Below are positions 25,679 to 38,169 of a stretch of 64,000 nt of DNA, piece by piece. The translations under genes and the position numbers were made by a program. Position 1 is the first letter of the stretch, and each line of letters starts with the position of its first letter. A model generated the notes under the pieces. The model was not told where the DNA came from and ran no database searches. It saw only the letters and a list, made by a program, of their open reading frames with translations. The DNA is from Gyrodactylus bullatarudis (taxonomy: Eukaryota > Platyhelminthes > Monogenea > Gyrodactylidea > Gyrodactylidae). The stretch covers positions 270,993 to 334,992 of the forward strand of contig SSNU01000050.1 of NCBI GenBank assembly GCA_012064415.1, in the 5' to 3' direction.

Positions 25679-28081
25679 ATGATGGCTACTTATAAAACAG
25701 AACTTGGCACTGCTTCCACAGATACAAATCCCACGAATTTTTCATTTACTCAAGATGAGCTTTTCGATCCTAAGTAACCATTAATAGTCTTATTCCTTAC
25801 AGGAAAATCACTCAGATTTACTCTGGTTCTCTCAAGCCAGACCTGAATAACAATCCTTACACTATCCAAACTGACGATTCTCAGAACTTGTCATTATCAT
25901 CACTTGGTAATCTATTGAACTCAACTGAAAATTTACAACTCTCACTAAAGAATGAAGTAATTTAAATGTTATAAACCTCTTTAGGATGTTAATCTCGAAA
26001 AGATTCAGGCTCTACTTGGATTAAAGCTAAGAATTAATGGAATCATTGATAAATTAACCTCTGTACAGGTCCAATCTAATTCAAAACCTGATCAACTTCA
26101 ATCTGTGGAACCAAAACAAAACATGGTTGAGACCAAGGTATATAAAGGCACCGATCCTCGCTTGAAAAATAACAAACCTATTCCAAGAGCTTATCAAGAT
26201 ACTAAAAAGTCTAAAGTTTTTAAGCCTCCAACCAAGCCAAAAAAAATTAGAAAAAAAAAACCTCAGCGACCATCTTTTTCGAATAGGTCTCCTCCACGTC
26301 TCTCCCCCATCAGACGTCGTCCCACGACTCACTCTAGATCAAGTTCCAGATCTTTATCCAAATCTAGGTCTAGATCAAGATCCAGATCTTCCTCTAGAAG
26401 AAGATCTCGCCGTTATAGAAGAAGATCTTCTAGCCCTCCTAAATATAGAAAATCCTCACGTTACTACGGTCGTTCAAAAATCTCTGAAGAAAGTGGTTCG
26501 AGTAAACGATCCAGATCTCCAATAATTTCTAGAAGTCTCAAAGATTCGGACGGTTCTCCTAAAAGACGTAGATACTATACAACCCATACAGATAGTTACA
26601 AAAAGGGAGATAAAAGCTTGAAGCCTAGAACTCAGAGTGAATCATTGGTTTCAGCAGAGTCCAATCGTCAAGATAAAAGGATCAAAAATGCAGGGGATAA
26701 TTGTAATTGATTTGATTCATGAAAATTAGACAAAAATTAATTTTTTGACATTCTACCTACTACAAAGTGCCTATTGGGTATTACATTATCCTAAGAAATC
26801 TAACTTGATGTAGATTGTACTCTCACGTTAGACTGTTGGAAATCGTCATAACCAATGGACTACACTTTGCTAGAAATTTGAATGTCTAGAAGAACTAATA
26901 TCTACATTGTAGTTAAATATTATTTTTAATTTTAGATATGAAGTATAAACTAAGACCAACCTGTACAATAGATTCTCTCATTTACGGAGAGTTAAGAAAA
27001 ACACGTCCGAAAAAACTGTTTTTCTTGATTAGAGGCCTTCCATTTTCTAAAAAGGCTCAACTCGGTGCGTACATAAAGGTTAGTTTCAATGTTTAGTTTA
27101 TTTTAATCTAGGCAAGAGAAACACAGGAATCGAAAAGATTGGAACAGCCTACAATAGTTCGATGTATGTCGTTGGGAGAGTACTTTGTAGATATAAACGG
27201 AAATCCTCAAGAATTTGATCGCTGTCTAGCGGATCTATACGAGCTTGAACTGATAAACGCCGCTTGCAATGAAATGGACTCTTTTACTTGTGATATATTA
27301 ATTATCGATGGAGTTTTTTCCAGCCTTCCAAGGATCGAGTCAGTGCAATCCAAATGCGTCAGTTTTGGTTACAGCTTTTATGTGATAGAGACTTCTCCTT
27401 CATTGCACGAATGCATCAAGGAAGTCTCACATAAAAATGTTGTAGAAAATTTAATCAAGATAGCTGAAAATTGGGATTATCTCCCCGTCGGAATACCAAT
27501 TATTGATGTTACCATGTATGAGCAAGAAATGGACACAGTAACTATGGAAATGGAAACTGTTCAAAGCGATAAAATTAGCGAAACATTGGGTGAGGAAGAA
27601 AAGTTTAACCCAATTGAGGAAATTTGGAGAAAATACCTTAAGTCCAATTATTCTAGCGATATACATGCTAATAGTACGTTGAAGGAACAAAGAAAGAAGG
27701 CCTCTTTTCTATACATTAGAAAGGATAGGCTTGCACTAAACTAGCCCTTCCCAAGTCTAGATATCTTAATTTTTCTTTGCAGGGGACAAACTAGACGGAC
27801 TAGCCAAAGTCAGAAGTAAATCGCAATCCTCCCATGAGAGCAATGAGAATCAGTTGGAAGCCGAAGTTATTCTTAACCTAATTACTCTTTATAGAGAAAA
27901 TAACAAGAAAAAAATAAGATGGAGGGATTTTGAGGCAATAGATACTTTGAAGAAGCCAGCAAATTCTAAAGGACGATACTGGCATAGTTATCCATATGAA
28001 AAGATGCCCAAGAACCTAGATTTATTTGAATTCATTGTTAGATTATCCTCCATTTCATTGAAAAAAATTATTTATTTTTAA
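25679..28081 (+). CDS. YLPM1-like protein: RS-rich N-terminal half, degenerate P-loop kinase-like C-terminal domain
   Basis: Model of six exons: 25679-25773, 25803-25956, 25985-26702, 26936-27078, 27112-27673 and 27783-28081; 656 aa with consistent phases. Residues about 200-280 are rich in RS/SR dipeptides, typical of nuclear RNA-processing proteins. From about residue 330 it resembles the C-terminal domain of YLPM1 (ZAP3): FLIRGLP, MSLGEYF, ILIIDG, then KLDGL and KIRWRDFE near the end. The Walker A loop is broken: GLPFSKKA where a GLPGSGKT-like loop is expected, so nucleotide binding is doubtful. The join from 26702 to 26936 is inferred. Exon 3 otherwise reaches a TGA at 26708, and the domain could start at ATG 26938, giving two genes. 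I prefer one gene because the split codon fits, the acceptor TTTTAG is strong, and the domain would otherwise lack its beginning. Introns of 29, 28 and 33 nt. Confidence 0.7.
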
Positions 28082-28172
28082 AAGAATATATGTAATTTAT
28101 TTTTCCAGCATTGATTTCATCCATCTCTATTAACAAGATAAAACACAGATTATTTGAATAATAGTTTGGAAA

Positions 28173-30885
28173 TCATCTCTTTCTGATTGTCGTGCCAGCC
28201 CAATCAATCTTGTTTGCATTCCGTAGCATAATGAGACCGTCTTCAAAATGTTCTCTAGTAATCATACGATCTGATTGAGATCTAAGACTCTCAAGCACAC
28301 GCTGATATGAAAACGTAATGGTTTTGGTTCTCTCTTCAAGGACATTCCAGATTGCAGCGGCCATTTCTTCTCTTCTTTCTCTTATACTCATGCTTATTCC
28401 AGTAGCAAGGATACCGACATCAATTAAACCAGTCCTTGGATCAATCGAACTTTGTTTAAGAGCCTCTTTCTGCAAACGTCTAGCTTCTTTACAATCATCT
28501 TCCGTGACAATTTTTGATAGTCTCATTTTGGCATGAGCTTCAGCCAAACGTATTAAAGATTCAAGCTGACGAGGATATGCTGATATGTTTCCTCTGCTAG
28601 CACCTTGCTGACGCATTTCAACATATTCCTTGACCAAATATTGGCCAGCTTCCTCACTTAGTACAGGACAATAATTTGCTTTGGCATATGTTATGTAATC
28701 TTTGAGTATAGAAGTGACAGGCACCGAGTTAATTTCATTTGCAGTGTTTGAGGCATGGGAAGAACTAGAAGTAGTTTGCGGATCAGCATTTTCTTTATAA
28801 TAAAGTGAGACAAGATGCCTAGCCAATCTGGCATCATAAATTTCATCATGAGGGTCAAGAATCAGGAATATGAGGTCAAATCGAGAAACCAGTGTATGGG
28901 GCAGTTGAATGTTGTCGATAATTGTCTTCTTTGGATCCCATTTGGATGCGACAGGATTGGCAGCAGCAAGAATTGAAGTTCTAGCATTAAGCTGACACAA
29001 GATGCCAGCCTTGGCAATACTTAGGGTCTGTTGTTCCATTACTTCGTGGAGAATTGATCTGGTATTGTCTGTCATTTTGTCGAATTCGTCAATGCAACAA
29101 ATGCCATTATCAGCAAGGGCTATAAATATTTTTTTTAAACATTTAAAAAGGATTTGCATTCATATTCTACATACCCAATGCTCCTGTTTGGAGGGAAATT
29201 TGACCAGTTTCTGGATCTTTGGTAACATAGGCTGTAAGACCGACAGCTGAACTACCCTTTCCTGAAGTGTACTGACTTCTAGGTGCCACTTTGAAAACGT
29301 ATTGCAACAACTGACTTTTGGAGGTACCAGGATCACCACAAAGTAACATGTTTATTTCACTTCTAAAGTGTCCACGACCCTTGTCGCTAAAATCTTTTCG
29401 GCTTCCACCGAATAGTTGGAGGAGAATTCCTTTCTTGATGTCTTCATTTTCATAAATGCTTGGGGCAATAGCAGCAGTTAGACGTTCATAGAGATCAGGT
29501 TTAGCAGCAAGCTCTTTAATTAATGCAACCTTTTCCGGGGTAAAATAACGATCTTCAGGCTTGGCCTCAGTTTCGTCGACATTCTTGGTGGCCAAAGCAT
29601 CATCCCTGTCTGTCTTTTCAAGTCTGTGAAGGGGATAGGATTATAGAGGTGACAGATTAAAAGCATAGAAAGAAACTCACTTGTAATGTAAAACATCAAC
29701 GTAGGTTCTGTAGACAGCTTTAAGGGTGGTCATTTTGGTATTGGTTCTCAAAGGGATTGCCCTGTAGATACCGGTGATGACTACACGGTCACCAGGTTGG
29801 ACCTGATCTACCAACTCTTCGTGGGCATATAAAGAAACTGTATGAGGTGTTTGGCTGGATGGCATATCCTCAGGGCACTCTTGTAGTTTAATCAGTTGTT
29901 TATCAACAAAGAGACAGCGATTGTGGATAATTTGACAGGAATGTCTAGATTTGCATCTCGGACATGACTCAGGCTCGGGAATATTTCCTCTTTCGCATAC
30001 AGAACTAGAAGTGGCATTGCAGACGGAGCATTTAAACTCGGCCTTCATCATTTCAGGGATAATGTTTGACATGCGTATGACAAGACCCTTGACAGTAACC
30101 AGTTGATCTAAATCATCTGGATCTAGACAACGAAGCATTCGAGAACGACCACAGTTGTAAGGACGAATTTGAAGAGATCTCTCAAATGTACGATCACGAA
30201 ACTTTTCCACCAAGATTGAATTAACAGCAGCATCACAGGCGGGAATAACCTCCTTGGGAAATGTTATTATCTGTTCATAAAGATCATTGCGGAATTTTTT
30301 AACGTGATCCAGATCGATATCGAGGCTCATCTCTCCGCTGTGGTAGATATCTTCGATTTTTTGCAAGTAAAGAGGACGTGTAGCATCGATCTGTTGTCCG
30401 GTGGTCAACAATGGCTCTTCGGAAATATCATCAAGACAAAATGTAGTAACAAATCTCTTGAATCGTTCAATAACCTTTGCGATATTAACATCAGTACCAT
30501 ATACAACAGCATAAGCATCTGATGGATCAGTGTTCTCATGGGCTCCAGCAGTGGAAAACATTGTCCTCAGAGCTGTATCTTCATTGACACCAGGTCGAAT
30601 TGAACTCATCGGTCCTTGAGCTCCACTAATTGCGGAAGCATCACTATATGAGAGTGGACTACCAGGATCAACGTCAGATGTGTGTAAGCCACTTCTTCCG
30701 TCTATTTCTGATCTAGGACCATTATTCCTGCGAGAGGGTAAATCACTGCGTAGTTCAGAAGATTCTTCAGGATTATTCCTAGCACGACGACCTCTAGATC
30801 CAATGCCTGAATTGGGATCATCATCTGCAACAGAGCTTTCGGGAGCGCGACGGCGATTTGAACGCGTAGTAGATGTTGAAGACAT
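28173..30885 (-). CDS. MCM4: DNA replication licensing factor MCM4
   Basis: Subunit of the MCM2-7 replicative helicase. Exons 29681-30885, 29175-29623 and 28173-29119 give 866 aa, close to the usual animal length. The first 120 residues are Ser/Arg/Pro-rich and disordered, as expected for the phospho-regulated MCM4 tail. The N-terminal OB region has a C-x2-C ... C-x2-C zinc finger (FKCSVC, SCPRC). The AAA+ core shows Walker [10 protein letters not shown], Walker B CIDEFDKM and arginine finger SRFD, all intact. I start at the ATG at 30885 (MSSTSTT); the frame extends upstream but only through a TTG. Introns are 57 and 55 nt, longer than in the neighbours. The 3' end converges with the YLPM1-like gene, leaving 91 bp between stop codons. 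Confidence 0.97.
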
Positions 30886-31109
30886 TGAAAAATTTTGATT
30901 CAAATGAAAATTAATTTAAATCCAATCTATTTTAAAAATGATAAGATTTATAACTAAATTTGTTTTAACAAGTCGATTAATGCTATTTTCGAAATTCTGA
31001 GAATTCTTCAAATAATTTATTTTACGATATATGCTACTTTATATTGTAATTTTATGAAAAATTAGTTTAGTAATTGAAGAAGAATCATAATAATTGACAG
31101 TTATTTATT

Positions 31110-32114
31110 TTATGGTTGATTTCTCTCTTCTTCCTTGCATAAAAGCTGGTCCACGATTCTCTCGGACATCTCTATTAAATTTTTATTCTCCAAAGAATTT
31201 TGATAGCGATGGAATTCCCTTAAAAAATAATAGATCCCTTTCTCTCGTAGAAATTCTCTCCCACTGCAATCTGAACAAATCTAAAGGAATAAAATAATGA
31301 TATTACTAGATACAAACAGTCTAATGCAAGAATTATTGAGTTCTCATTGGTCTCAAGTAAATCTGCCTCAATAAGATCTTTGGAAATATCTTCTACTTCT
31401 GATTCCTTAATGATGGCATTTTCTTTGATTTTGATCGCACGACAAAGATAGATTAAAATCAGAGGGTTATTTTTTAGGATTGTGACTCTATTATCTGGAG
31501 ATTAATAAAATTTTACCTTACCTTCATGAAAGCAAATATTTTTAAGGATTCCGTAAAAGGGTGAATATGCTTTCGTGGTATGGAGATCATTAGCGAGGTT
31601 ATCCAAATTACCATTCTGTGTCAAGAAAATTTGCACAGAAGTCTCCACTGAGAGATTTTGAATGAGATGAAATTTCAGCAAGGATGACTGAAAATTTAAT
31701 ACTGCCTTCAGGAATCTTTCAAAATCTTGACACGAGTATAATAATTTTACAATGAATTCTAATCTAGTCATATTAACTAAGTAAGCAAGGTTCTCATGAC
31801 TGTCATCATCAGTGTCAACGCAGTATCTAAGAGTGAATTTAACTAGATGGGTATTAACATCTTTGAACTCTTTAAGCTCGTCATTGTATCTCTCATTTCC
31901 GAAAATGTTGGCAAGAACACAGAGACAGAGCTTAAGTTTGGAAATTTCTGTTTCAATTTATCAAAATAAAACTCGAACCTTTTTTCATTGAGGCTTGAAT
32001 AAATGTATCGACGCTCAGCTTATATAGAGACTTTCTAAGGTCATCATCATCATAGTGTTCACTAGCTAGGACCACTAGTATGTTTTCAAGTGTCGCCTGA
32101 TCAGCAATTTGCAT
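31110..32114 (-). CDS. HGH1: HGH1 homolog (eEF2-dedicated chaperone), armadillo-like
   Basis: Four exons joined by tiny introns: 31979-32114, 31522-31947, 31307-31494 and 31110-31280; introns of 31, 27 and 26 nt, phases consistent, 306 aa. The joined protein is helical throughout. The middle has LAYLVNMTR and GILKNICFHEDN, and the C-terminal part has GREFLREKGIYYFLREFHR. These blocks, in this order, are what I know from HGH1/BRP16 proteins, which help the CCT chaperonin fold elongation factor 2. It is shorter than the vertebrate protein (about 390 aa), mainly at the N-terminus and the acidic C-terminal tail. It lies 186 bp downstream of DUS3L and 224 bp upstream of MCM4 on the same strand. 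Family assignment is by memory of motifs only. Confidence 0.8.
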
Positions 32115-32300
32115 TTATATTTTCGTATGATTTAAACAGACAGTTTTATCATTTAACAGCTTTTAAATCATCAAACGTAAAATCGTGTAATTAGAGGCAA
32201 ATCAAATTTAATACAATAATAATAAATTTTTGTCAAAATCGCTACTAAATTACAAAATAATGGTCCTGAAAACTTAATTTTTTCATCAGGCTTTATTTAA

Positions 32301-34199
32301 CTAGACATTTACATAAGAATTAGCCTTGTGTCGAGGTACAAAATTAAATGAATCTTGAGCCTTGCCAAGGAACATTTCAGATATTTTTATCCAATCACTG
32401 GCTTTATTGCTGGCAAGAAGTGTTTCCTTGTCATCTCTGCCAAAGTACGGGGGTGGTGGTTCATTGATCTTTTGTGGTAATCGCTCAAGCAACCCAACTG
32501 GAATATAACGATGTGTAAAAGAGAGCCATTCCAGCAGAAATCTGCGTGTCGAATCCACTCCCCGTTGATCACTTCCCCAGTGCTCAAGGCCATAATGAAC
32601 AAAGTCTTTAATTATGTCGAGTCTTTCAGTGGAACTGATATCAAAAACTCTTCTTTCTTTTATTTCCTTGAATATCCAAGGTTTTATCAAGGCCCCCCTG
32701 CCAATCATGCACCCGTCTACATTAGAGCACTCGAGGAACTCTTCATAATCTTGATGAGAGAGAATATCTCCATTCCCAAATATTTCCATGCGCCTCACAA
32801 CTTTATCTGTCTCTGTCAGACTAGAATACTGGGCCTGTAAATTATCTCGGCATTCTTTTATGTAATTCCAGTCAGCTAGTTTTGAGTATCTCTGCTCACG
32901 ACTCCTACCATGAATCTAAAATGAATAGAAATAAAATCTTGAATTACGCTGACGAGAGAAACACATCCTGCCTTTGCTAGGTCCATCATGAGAGTATGCG
33001 CTGTGTTCTTGTTGTTGTGAATTCCAGCCCGCATTTTTATAGTGACCGATGCCTTTTTAAGAACTGAATCCATACAAATGGCTATTTTAGTCAAACGTTC
33101 GTGATTTTTCATCAGGCCGGAACCACAGCCCTGTAAAATATTAGAAATAAAGCCAAAATTACACTGTTAAATACTGCATCAATAGGACAGCCACAGTTGA
33201 CATCGACAAAATCAAATTCACAATTTTCCTCCATAAGTTGACAGCATTTTGTCATTGTATCAGGAAAATTTCCACAAACCTAGGAGAAGATTTTTTAAAA
33301 TTTATTTATAACAATGTATAGTCAGAGATTATTAATGAGAGAATAAAAAATATTTACTTGTACTCCAAATAGTTTCTCAGAAGAATGACGTTTCAGTAGG
33401 GCCCATTCCCTAGGAATACCTTGCAATAAATGTGTTACCATAGCCATTTCACTGCATGTGATATCAACTCCTTGATCAATACAAATACGTCTAAAAGGTA
33501 AATTTCCTACTGTTGTCAGAGGAGCGAGGTATGTCTTTCCTTTGAACGTTAACTTGGGTTTTTCTCGTTCAACATATGAGGTAAGGTCGGAATTCTTTTG
33601 ACCGAAAACTTTAAGTACACTATTAGATGCGGGGTAGGGATAGGCTTTTTTTCTCAGTTTTTGTTTCAGTTTGAGATCAAGTCTATTATTGCATCCACAA
33701 ATGTCAACATCCTCCAAGTATTCTGCCTTGGGACTTTCATCCGTTTTGCCGACCTCTTCATGGGTCTTTGACCAACAACAAACAGGGCCTGAGGGACAAA
33801 CGTGCTTAGAAAGAAGAACAGGACATTTCTCAGAGATTGGTGGTTCGAATGTGATAAATTCCGAGTTGTCATGAGACAACTTACAAGTATCTCCGTAGGG
33901 GCATTTGCGAATTAAATCGAATTTAGTTGACGTGCTGAATGCTGAAAAAGTGTAACTAGAGTTTCTTACGTTGAATGATATTTGGGCAGGTGAGAGGGGG
34001 AGATTTTTTTTGCTTTTTTGCCAAGACTTTCTCATCATTGACATTTTCTCTTTTTCTATTTTCGAGATCATTATTTTCAGTTTTGTAACGTTCAGGATTA
34101 ATATATCTAATCGTAAAATGTTTATATAATTCACTGATCTTTGATTGGAGCCCAACCTCCCTGTTTATAAAAGGATTTCGAGTCCTCAGATTCAACCAT
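32301..34199 (-). CDS. DUS3L: tRNA-dihydrouridine(47) synthase (Dus3 family)
   Basis: FMN-dependent reduction of U47 in tRNA to dihydrouridine. Six exons: 34135-34199, 33970-34106, 33358-33941, 33163-33279, 32948-33130 and 32301-32915; 566 aa. An N-terminal APIKDQY block is followed by two CCCH-type zinc-binding stretches ([11 protein letters not shown] and [13 protein letters not shown]), then the synthase barrel: [21 protein letters not shown], the catalytic cysteine in [26 protein letters not shown] and the C-terminal helical domain ending HKANSY. The start looks frameshifted because ATG 34199 soon meets TGA, but removing a 28-nt GTGAAT...TTAG intron restores the family sequence. Four introns are 28, 28, 32 and 32 nt; one is 78. 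About 12 residues precede FGNGD that I do not expect in other members. Confidence 0.95.
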
Positions 34200-34350
34200 A
34201 ATTTTATTTCAAAATATGAGATTAAAATAACTTATTTAAGTTGGAAAATTAAAAGTTTAGTTTTTTAATAAATTGATTTTGAGAAATTTCAACTCAAATT
34301 TTAAGCAATTTTGAAGCAACCAAAGGGTGGATATAGCACAGATAACAGTT

Positions 34351-37300
34351 CTAATTTATAACTTTATTGTTGAATAGGTAAATAAATAATCCAGGATCAT
34401 AATCTCTCAGTATTCCAATAGTTTTATCAATTTCCATCTTTAGTTCAATACACAATTGATTGTCTTTCATTTTCATAATTGTCTCACAAATCGGTTGTAT
34501 AACATCAGAATTGAGCTTGAGCTAAATTATTCAAAAATTAAGCTAATGGAATTTACATTAACACAAATCTCGCCAATTGTCCCAAGCAATCGCTTAAATA
34601 CACTGATTTTCTTTGATTTTGACTTTGAATTAATGCTCACAAGATTTCTAAAGAAAATAATACTTGCTAATAAATTCTTACTCAAGAGTTGAAGCCCGCT
34701 GAAGAAATAGAGAAATGTTTTGAAATAAATCGGTCAAGCTTCGATTGCGAACAAAGTCACCGCATCGCCTGGTAATCTCGAGAAATGTCTCATAGCACTT
34801 TAGAAGATTAGAGAAGAGGCACTCACAATTTCCACAATTTCAATGCAGTTGTCCAAGAACCTGTAGACAAGGGATGGCCACAATTTGTGAACAGATGGTA
34901 GGAGAATTCCTGTAGAATAAACTAATTTTTCAACTAACTTTCTTCATGGTATATGCGAGACTTTAAGACCAAATTGAATATGAGTATCGAATTATACCGG
35001 ACAGTTGGATCATGATGACTTGTCAAATGACAGGAACGAATCAAAATCTTTTCAATAGCATGGAAGGAATCATGAATAGGAATGGTGGTAGTGGTATCCA
35101 GATGAGATTCATCTTTAGTTTCTTCCTCAGTTGGCCTAATAAAGGTAAACTGATTGGACTCAAAATCAATAGAGTAACGAAAAGATTCCCTCTGGCTGAA
35201 TATTCTTTTGAAACAGACAGAAGTAAGAGACTCTGGTAGACTCTCGTGAGTTTTCACTACTCCAGTACTTTGATCTGATGAGTTTTGCAAACTGAGTATG
35301 CCTATGAAGATGTTGAGAATCAACTTTGAATGACACTCAAAGAGGAGGTCTAGACAACTGAGTAAACTATCGATAACTGGTTTTAATTTTACGATAATTT
35401 CGTTTGAATTTTCAACCAAATGCTTTCTAGTTTGGTCAGCATGCTCCTTGGGTACGAATAGACTACACGATTGTAGAATATGAACAGGATTATAGATTAG
35501 CTGGGAGAGGGCGTAGACTTTGGTGAGTATCTCTCCCCTCTCACGAAAATTTAGCGTTTCAACCTCTTGGAGAGATATCATACGGTACACGAGGGGATCA
35601 TCCACGTCAACCTTATTGCCCGAGTCGAATGGGGAACTCTGAATGGTTCTAAGATTCTTTGGAGTATACTCTACATCATTGTATAGGTCTATTGGAGTCA
35701 ACTGGACATTGGCCTGTTGCTTCGAAGTGAAAATGGAAACTTGTTGAAGATATAATGAGACTTGAGCGATTACATCATTGGAAAATTGGTCGATGAACTC
35801 AGTTAGTTCCTTCTGGTTGGATATTTTGAAGCAATTGTAAAAGGCAATAATGGCAGTATTCCTAAGGGAAACATTTCTAGCCTCCATTTGGTAGATGAGG
35901 TAAAAGATGAGCCTCTTACATTCGGGTATTGCGATGAAATTAGAGCCAATTCTCTCAAACAATACCACGATAATGTCAATACGAATCTGATTCATTTTAT
36001 TATCCGAGTCCTCTGCTTTTGTAAAAGAGTTTAACTTTTCAAAGTCAACAAATCCCAATGAATCGGTAATAAATTCGACAACATCACTCTGACTCTGAGA
36101 CCAATTTTCAAGATGGAACCTAATGACAGTTTTTGATATATTCAGGAAAGCAATTTGGTCCTGGACCTGTTTGATTTCTTGAGGGATAAGATGGTTGATT
36201 AAAAAGTCGGAGATCATTCGTCCACGTTTAATAAGGGAAGCGAGAAAATTTTCTACCAAAATATCAATCGGAGATTTGTTTGATTGTGCGAGAAGCATCG
36301 GTTTTTCCAAATCCGACTTCCCGAAAGTCGCTAGATGACAGAACAATTGTCGGCCAAATTCTTTCACCAATGTAACGAGAAATCTTGTGGAAACTTTTTG
36401 TGTGAAACAAGTCAACTGGTAAAGAGCTATCTGAATGTTGGACTCATGGTTTGGATTCATTTTACAAACACTTTGTACAAGATTACAATAGAGAATTTCT
36501 AATGGCTCGGAACACTGGAGGGTAACATCAAGAGTTGATAACTGGGCAAGACCAACAAGTGATAAAATGTGGGGAGATTTGAAAATTGAGTCGGGCAACT
36601 TTTCCAAAATCAACTTCATCTGCTCCTCCATGTGGGAAGGGATAAGTCCTGATTCTTCAGAGATTATTAAGAGTATTCGATCAAAAATGGGATGGATGTG
36701 TTGGACCAGGGACTCTAAAGACTCTGGACAGTTGGAATCTACCAAGATTCTAAAATACGTGAGCCAGACCTGAAAGATTTCCAGTCTAATATTCAATTGT
36801 CGCTTAGCAAGGATCACTTTGAGGATTTGAGAGGAGAATCCGGGAAAAGTCTTGTCAATGAGAATAGCATTCTCAAGCCCCATCAAACACTTGAGGATTA
36901 TTCTTCGTAGGTTGGAGTCACAATTCTCCAGACTATCAATCACATAGCAAAAGGGATTGGCAAAATCCTGACATAACTCCTCTGAAATGTTTTTGACGCA
37001 GGTTAATTTAGGAAAGATGTGACTCAGAATTGAGAGTATGGTCTCTTGAAGAGACGGGTCGAGGGATTTTTCAGTTATAAGTGTATAACTTATGGCGGAA
37101 AGGTATTCCTGACATAGAAATGAAGAACTATCAACTGATTGAAGTAGAAACAGTAACTTTTCGTAGACAGATTTGAGACATTTCCCTGAATTATCCTGTA
37201 CTGCAAAGGCAAGAAGAACATTCTGAAGCTTTATTATACGATCATTGTCTAAATTCTTTGGTTTTACATTGTCAAATAGTTTATCCAACCAAACATGCAT
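34351..37300 (-). CDS. TTI1: TELO2-interacting protein 1 homolog, HEAT repeat
   Basis: TTI1 works with TELO2 and TTI2 in the TTT co-chaperone that matures PIKK kinases (mTOR, ATM, ATR, SMG1). Exons 34939-37300, 34827-34909, 34682-34797, 34557-34647 and 34351-34521 give 940 aa; introns 29, 29, 34 and 35 nt, phases all consistent. The protein is a run of alpha-helical repeats. The best match to TTI1 is C-terminal: LLPSVHKLWPSLVYR, RRCGDFVRNR, then a helical end with DPGLFIYL. That part is visible only after splicing out the tiny introns; the large exon alone would end falsely at 34934. The protein is about 150 aa shorter than vertebrate TTI1, apparently at the N-terminus, so an upstream exon may be missed. 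It is first of four same-strand genes with short gaps. Confidence 0.87.
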
Positions 37301-38160
37301 TAAAATGTTCCTAGGATGTTCTTGAAGACTTGAATATTTTATATTATCGAACGCTTAAAACAAAAATTGCTATTGAAATACAAAGTTAAAATGAAATCTA
37401 TCTGAGGCTTGACTGATTTGAATCAGCTCAGCTGAAGGGAGTTAGCTGAATTCAGTCACTGGGATGACTTGAGTCTGACTTGTTTTTTTCCACCAATCAG
37501 AGATCTGCTGAATTTTGACTGATTTTTTGCCAATCATATATTATACAGGAAGTTTCAAATACTATTTGTCTAACTACTTTTAAGTAATTACGAGAAAATT
37601 ATTCTGTTTATTAATCATTAAGAAATGTCCTAAACGTTTGTTCCAAGATAAAAAGTGTAAGCTAATCATAATTTAAACTATAGTCTAGCAGATACTATGA
37701 ACAATATTCATATTAACTAATTTAAACTTATGCTACTAGTAAGTAACATTACTAACTAAACTAATTTTACCAAAGGGGTGTTATATTTTTAATGCAAAAA
37801 ATTCGAGTTAAATCTTCAATTCTGAGTTATTTGGCAAGCATACTCGTGGTGGACATCATGCAAATCAAGAACATTTTCAAAACCTTAAATGTTACCGTTT
37901 CATGTGCAGAACCAAGATACAAGCTCGCCAAACTCGAAGACATGTTCTTAACCTGAGGCCAGAAATCTTCAGACAACAAGGATTTCAAACACTAATATTC
38001 AAAGTGTAACACGGACACGTCTCAACCCAAACCCTCTCTATTGAATAATAATGTCCTACCACTCAACTCAAACACTCCCCAGCCAACGCCCTCAGCCTCT
38101 ACTCAGCTAGACCCAACAGATGAAGTCTTTCTTTCAAACGTCATCCTTCTGATTCACCAG
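37301..38160. other. Intergenic stretch upstream of TTI1
   Basis: AT-rich, with repeats of TGACTGATTTGAATCAG type near 37420-37520. I see no conserved ORF. It presumably includes the TTI1 promoter and the start of the retrotransposon relic. Confidence 0.5.
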
Positions 38161-38169
38161 AAACTTTTT

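Noticed and set aside
30886..30903. Upstream start for MCM4 at 30903
   Set aside because: The codon there is TTG; the first ATG in frame is at 30885.
33956..34195. 79-aa ORF as the DUS3L N-terminus
   Set aside because: It begins with TTG and runs through a 28-nt intron; ATG 34199 with that intron removed gives the conserved APIKDQY block.
34934..37300. TTI1 as a single-exon gene ending at 34934
   Set aside because: The TAG lies in a GTTAGT donor; four further exons carry the conserved C-terminus.
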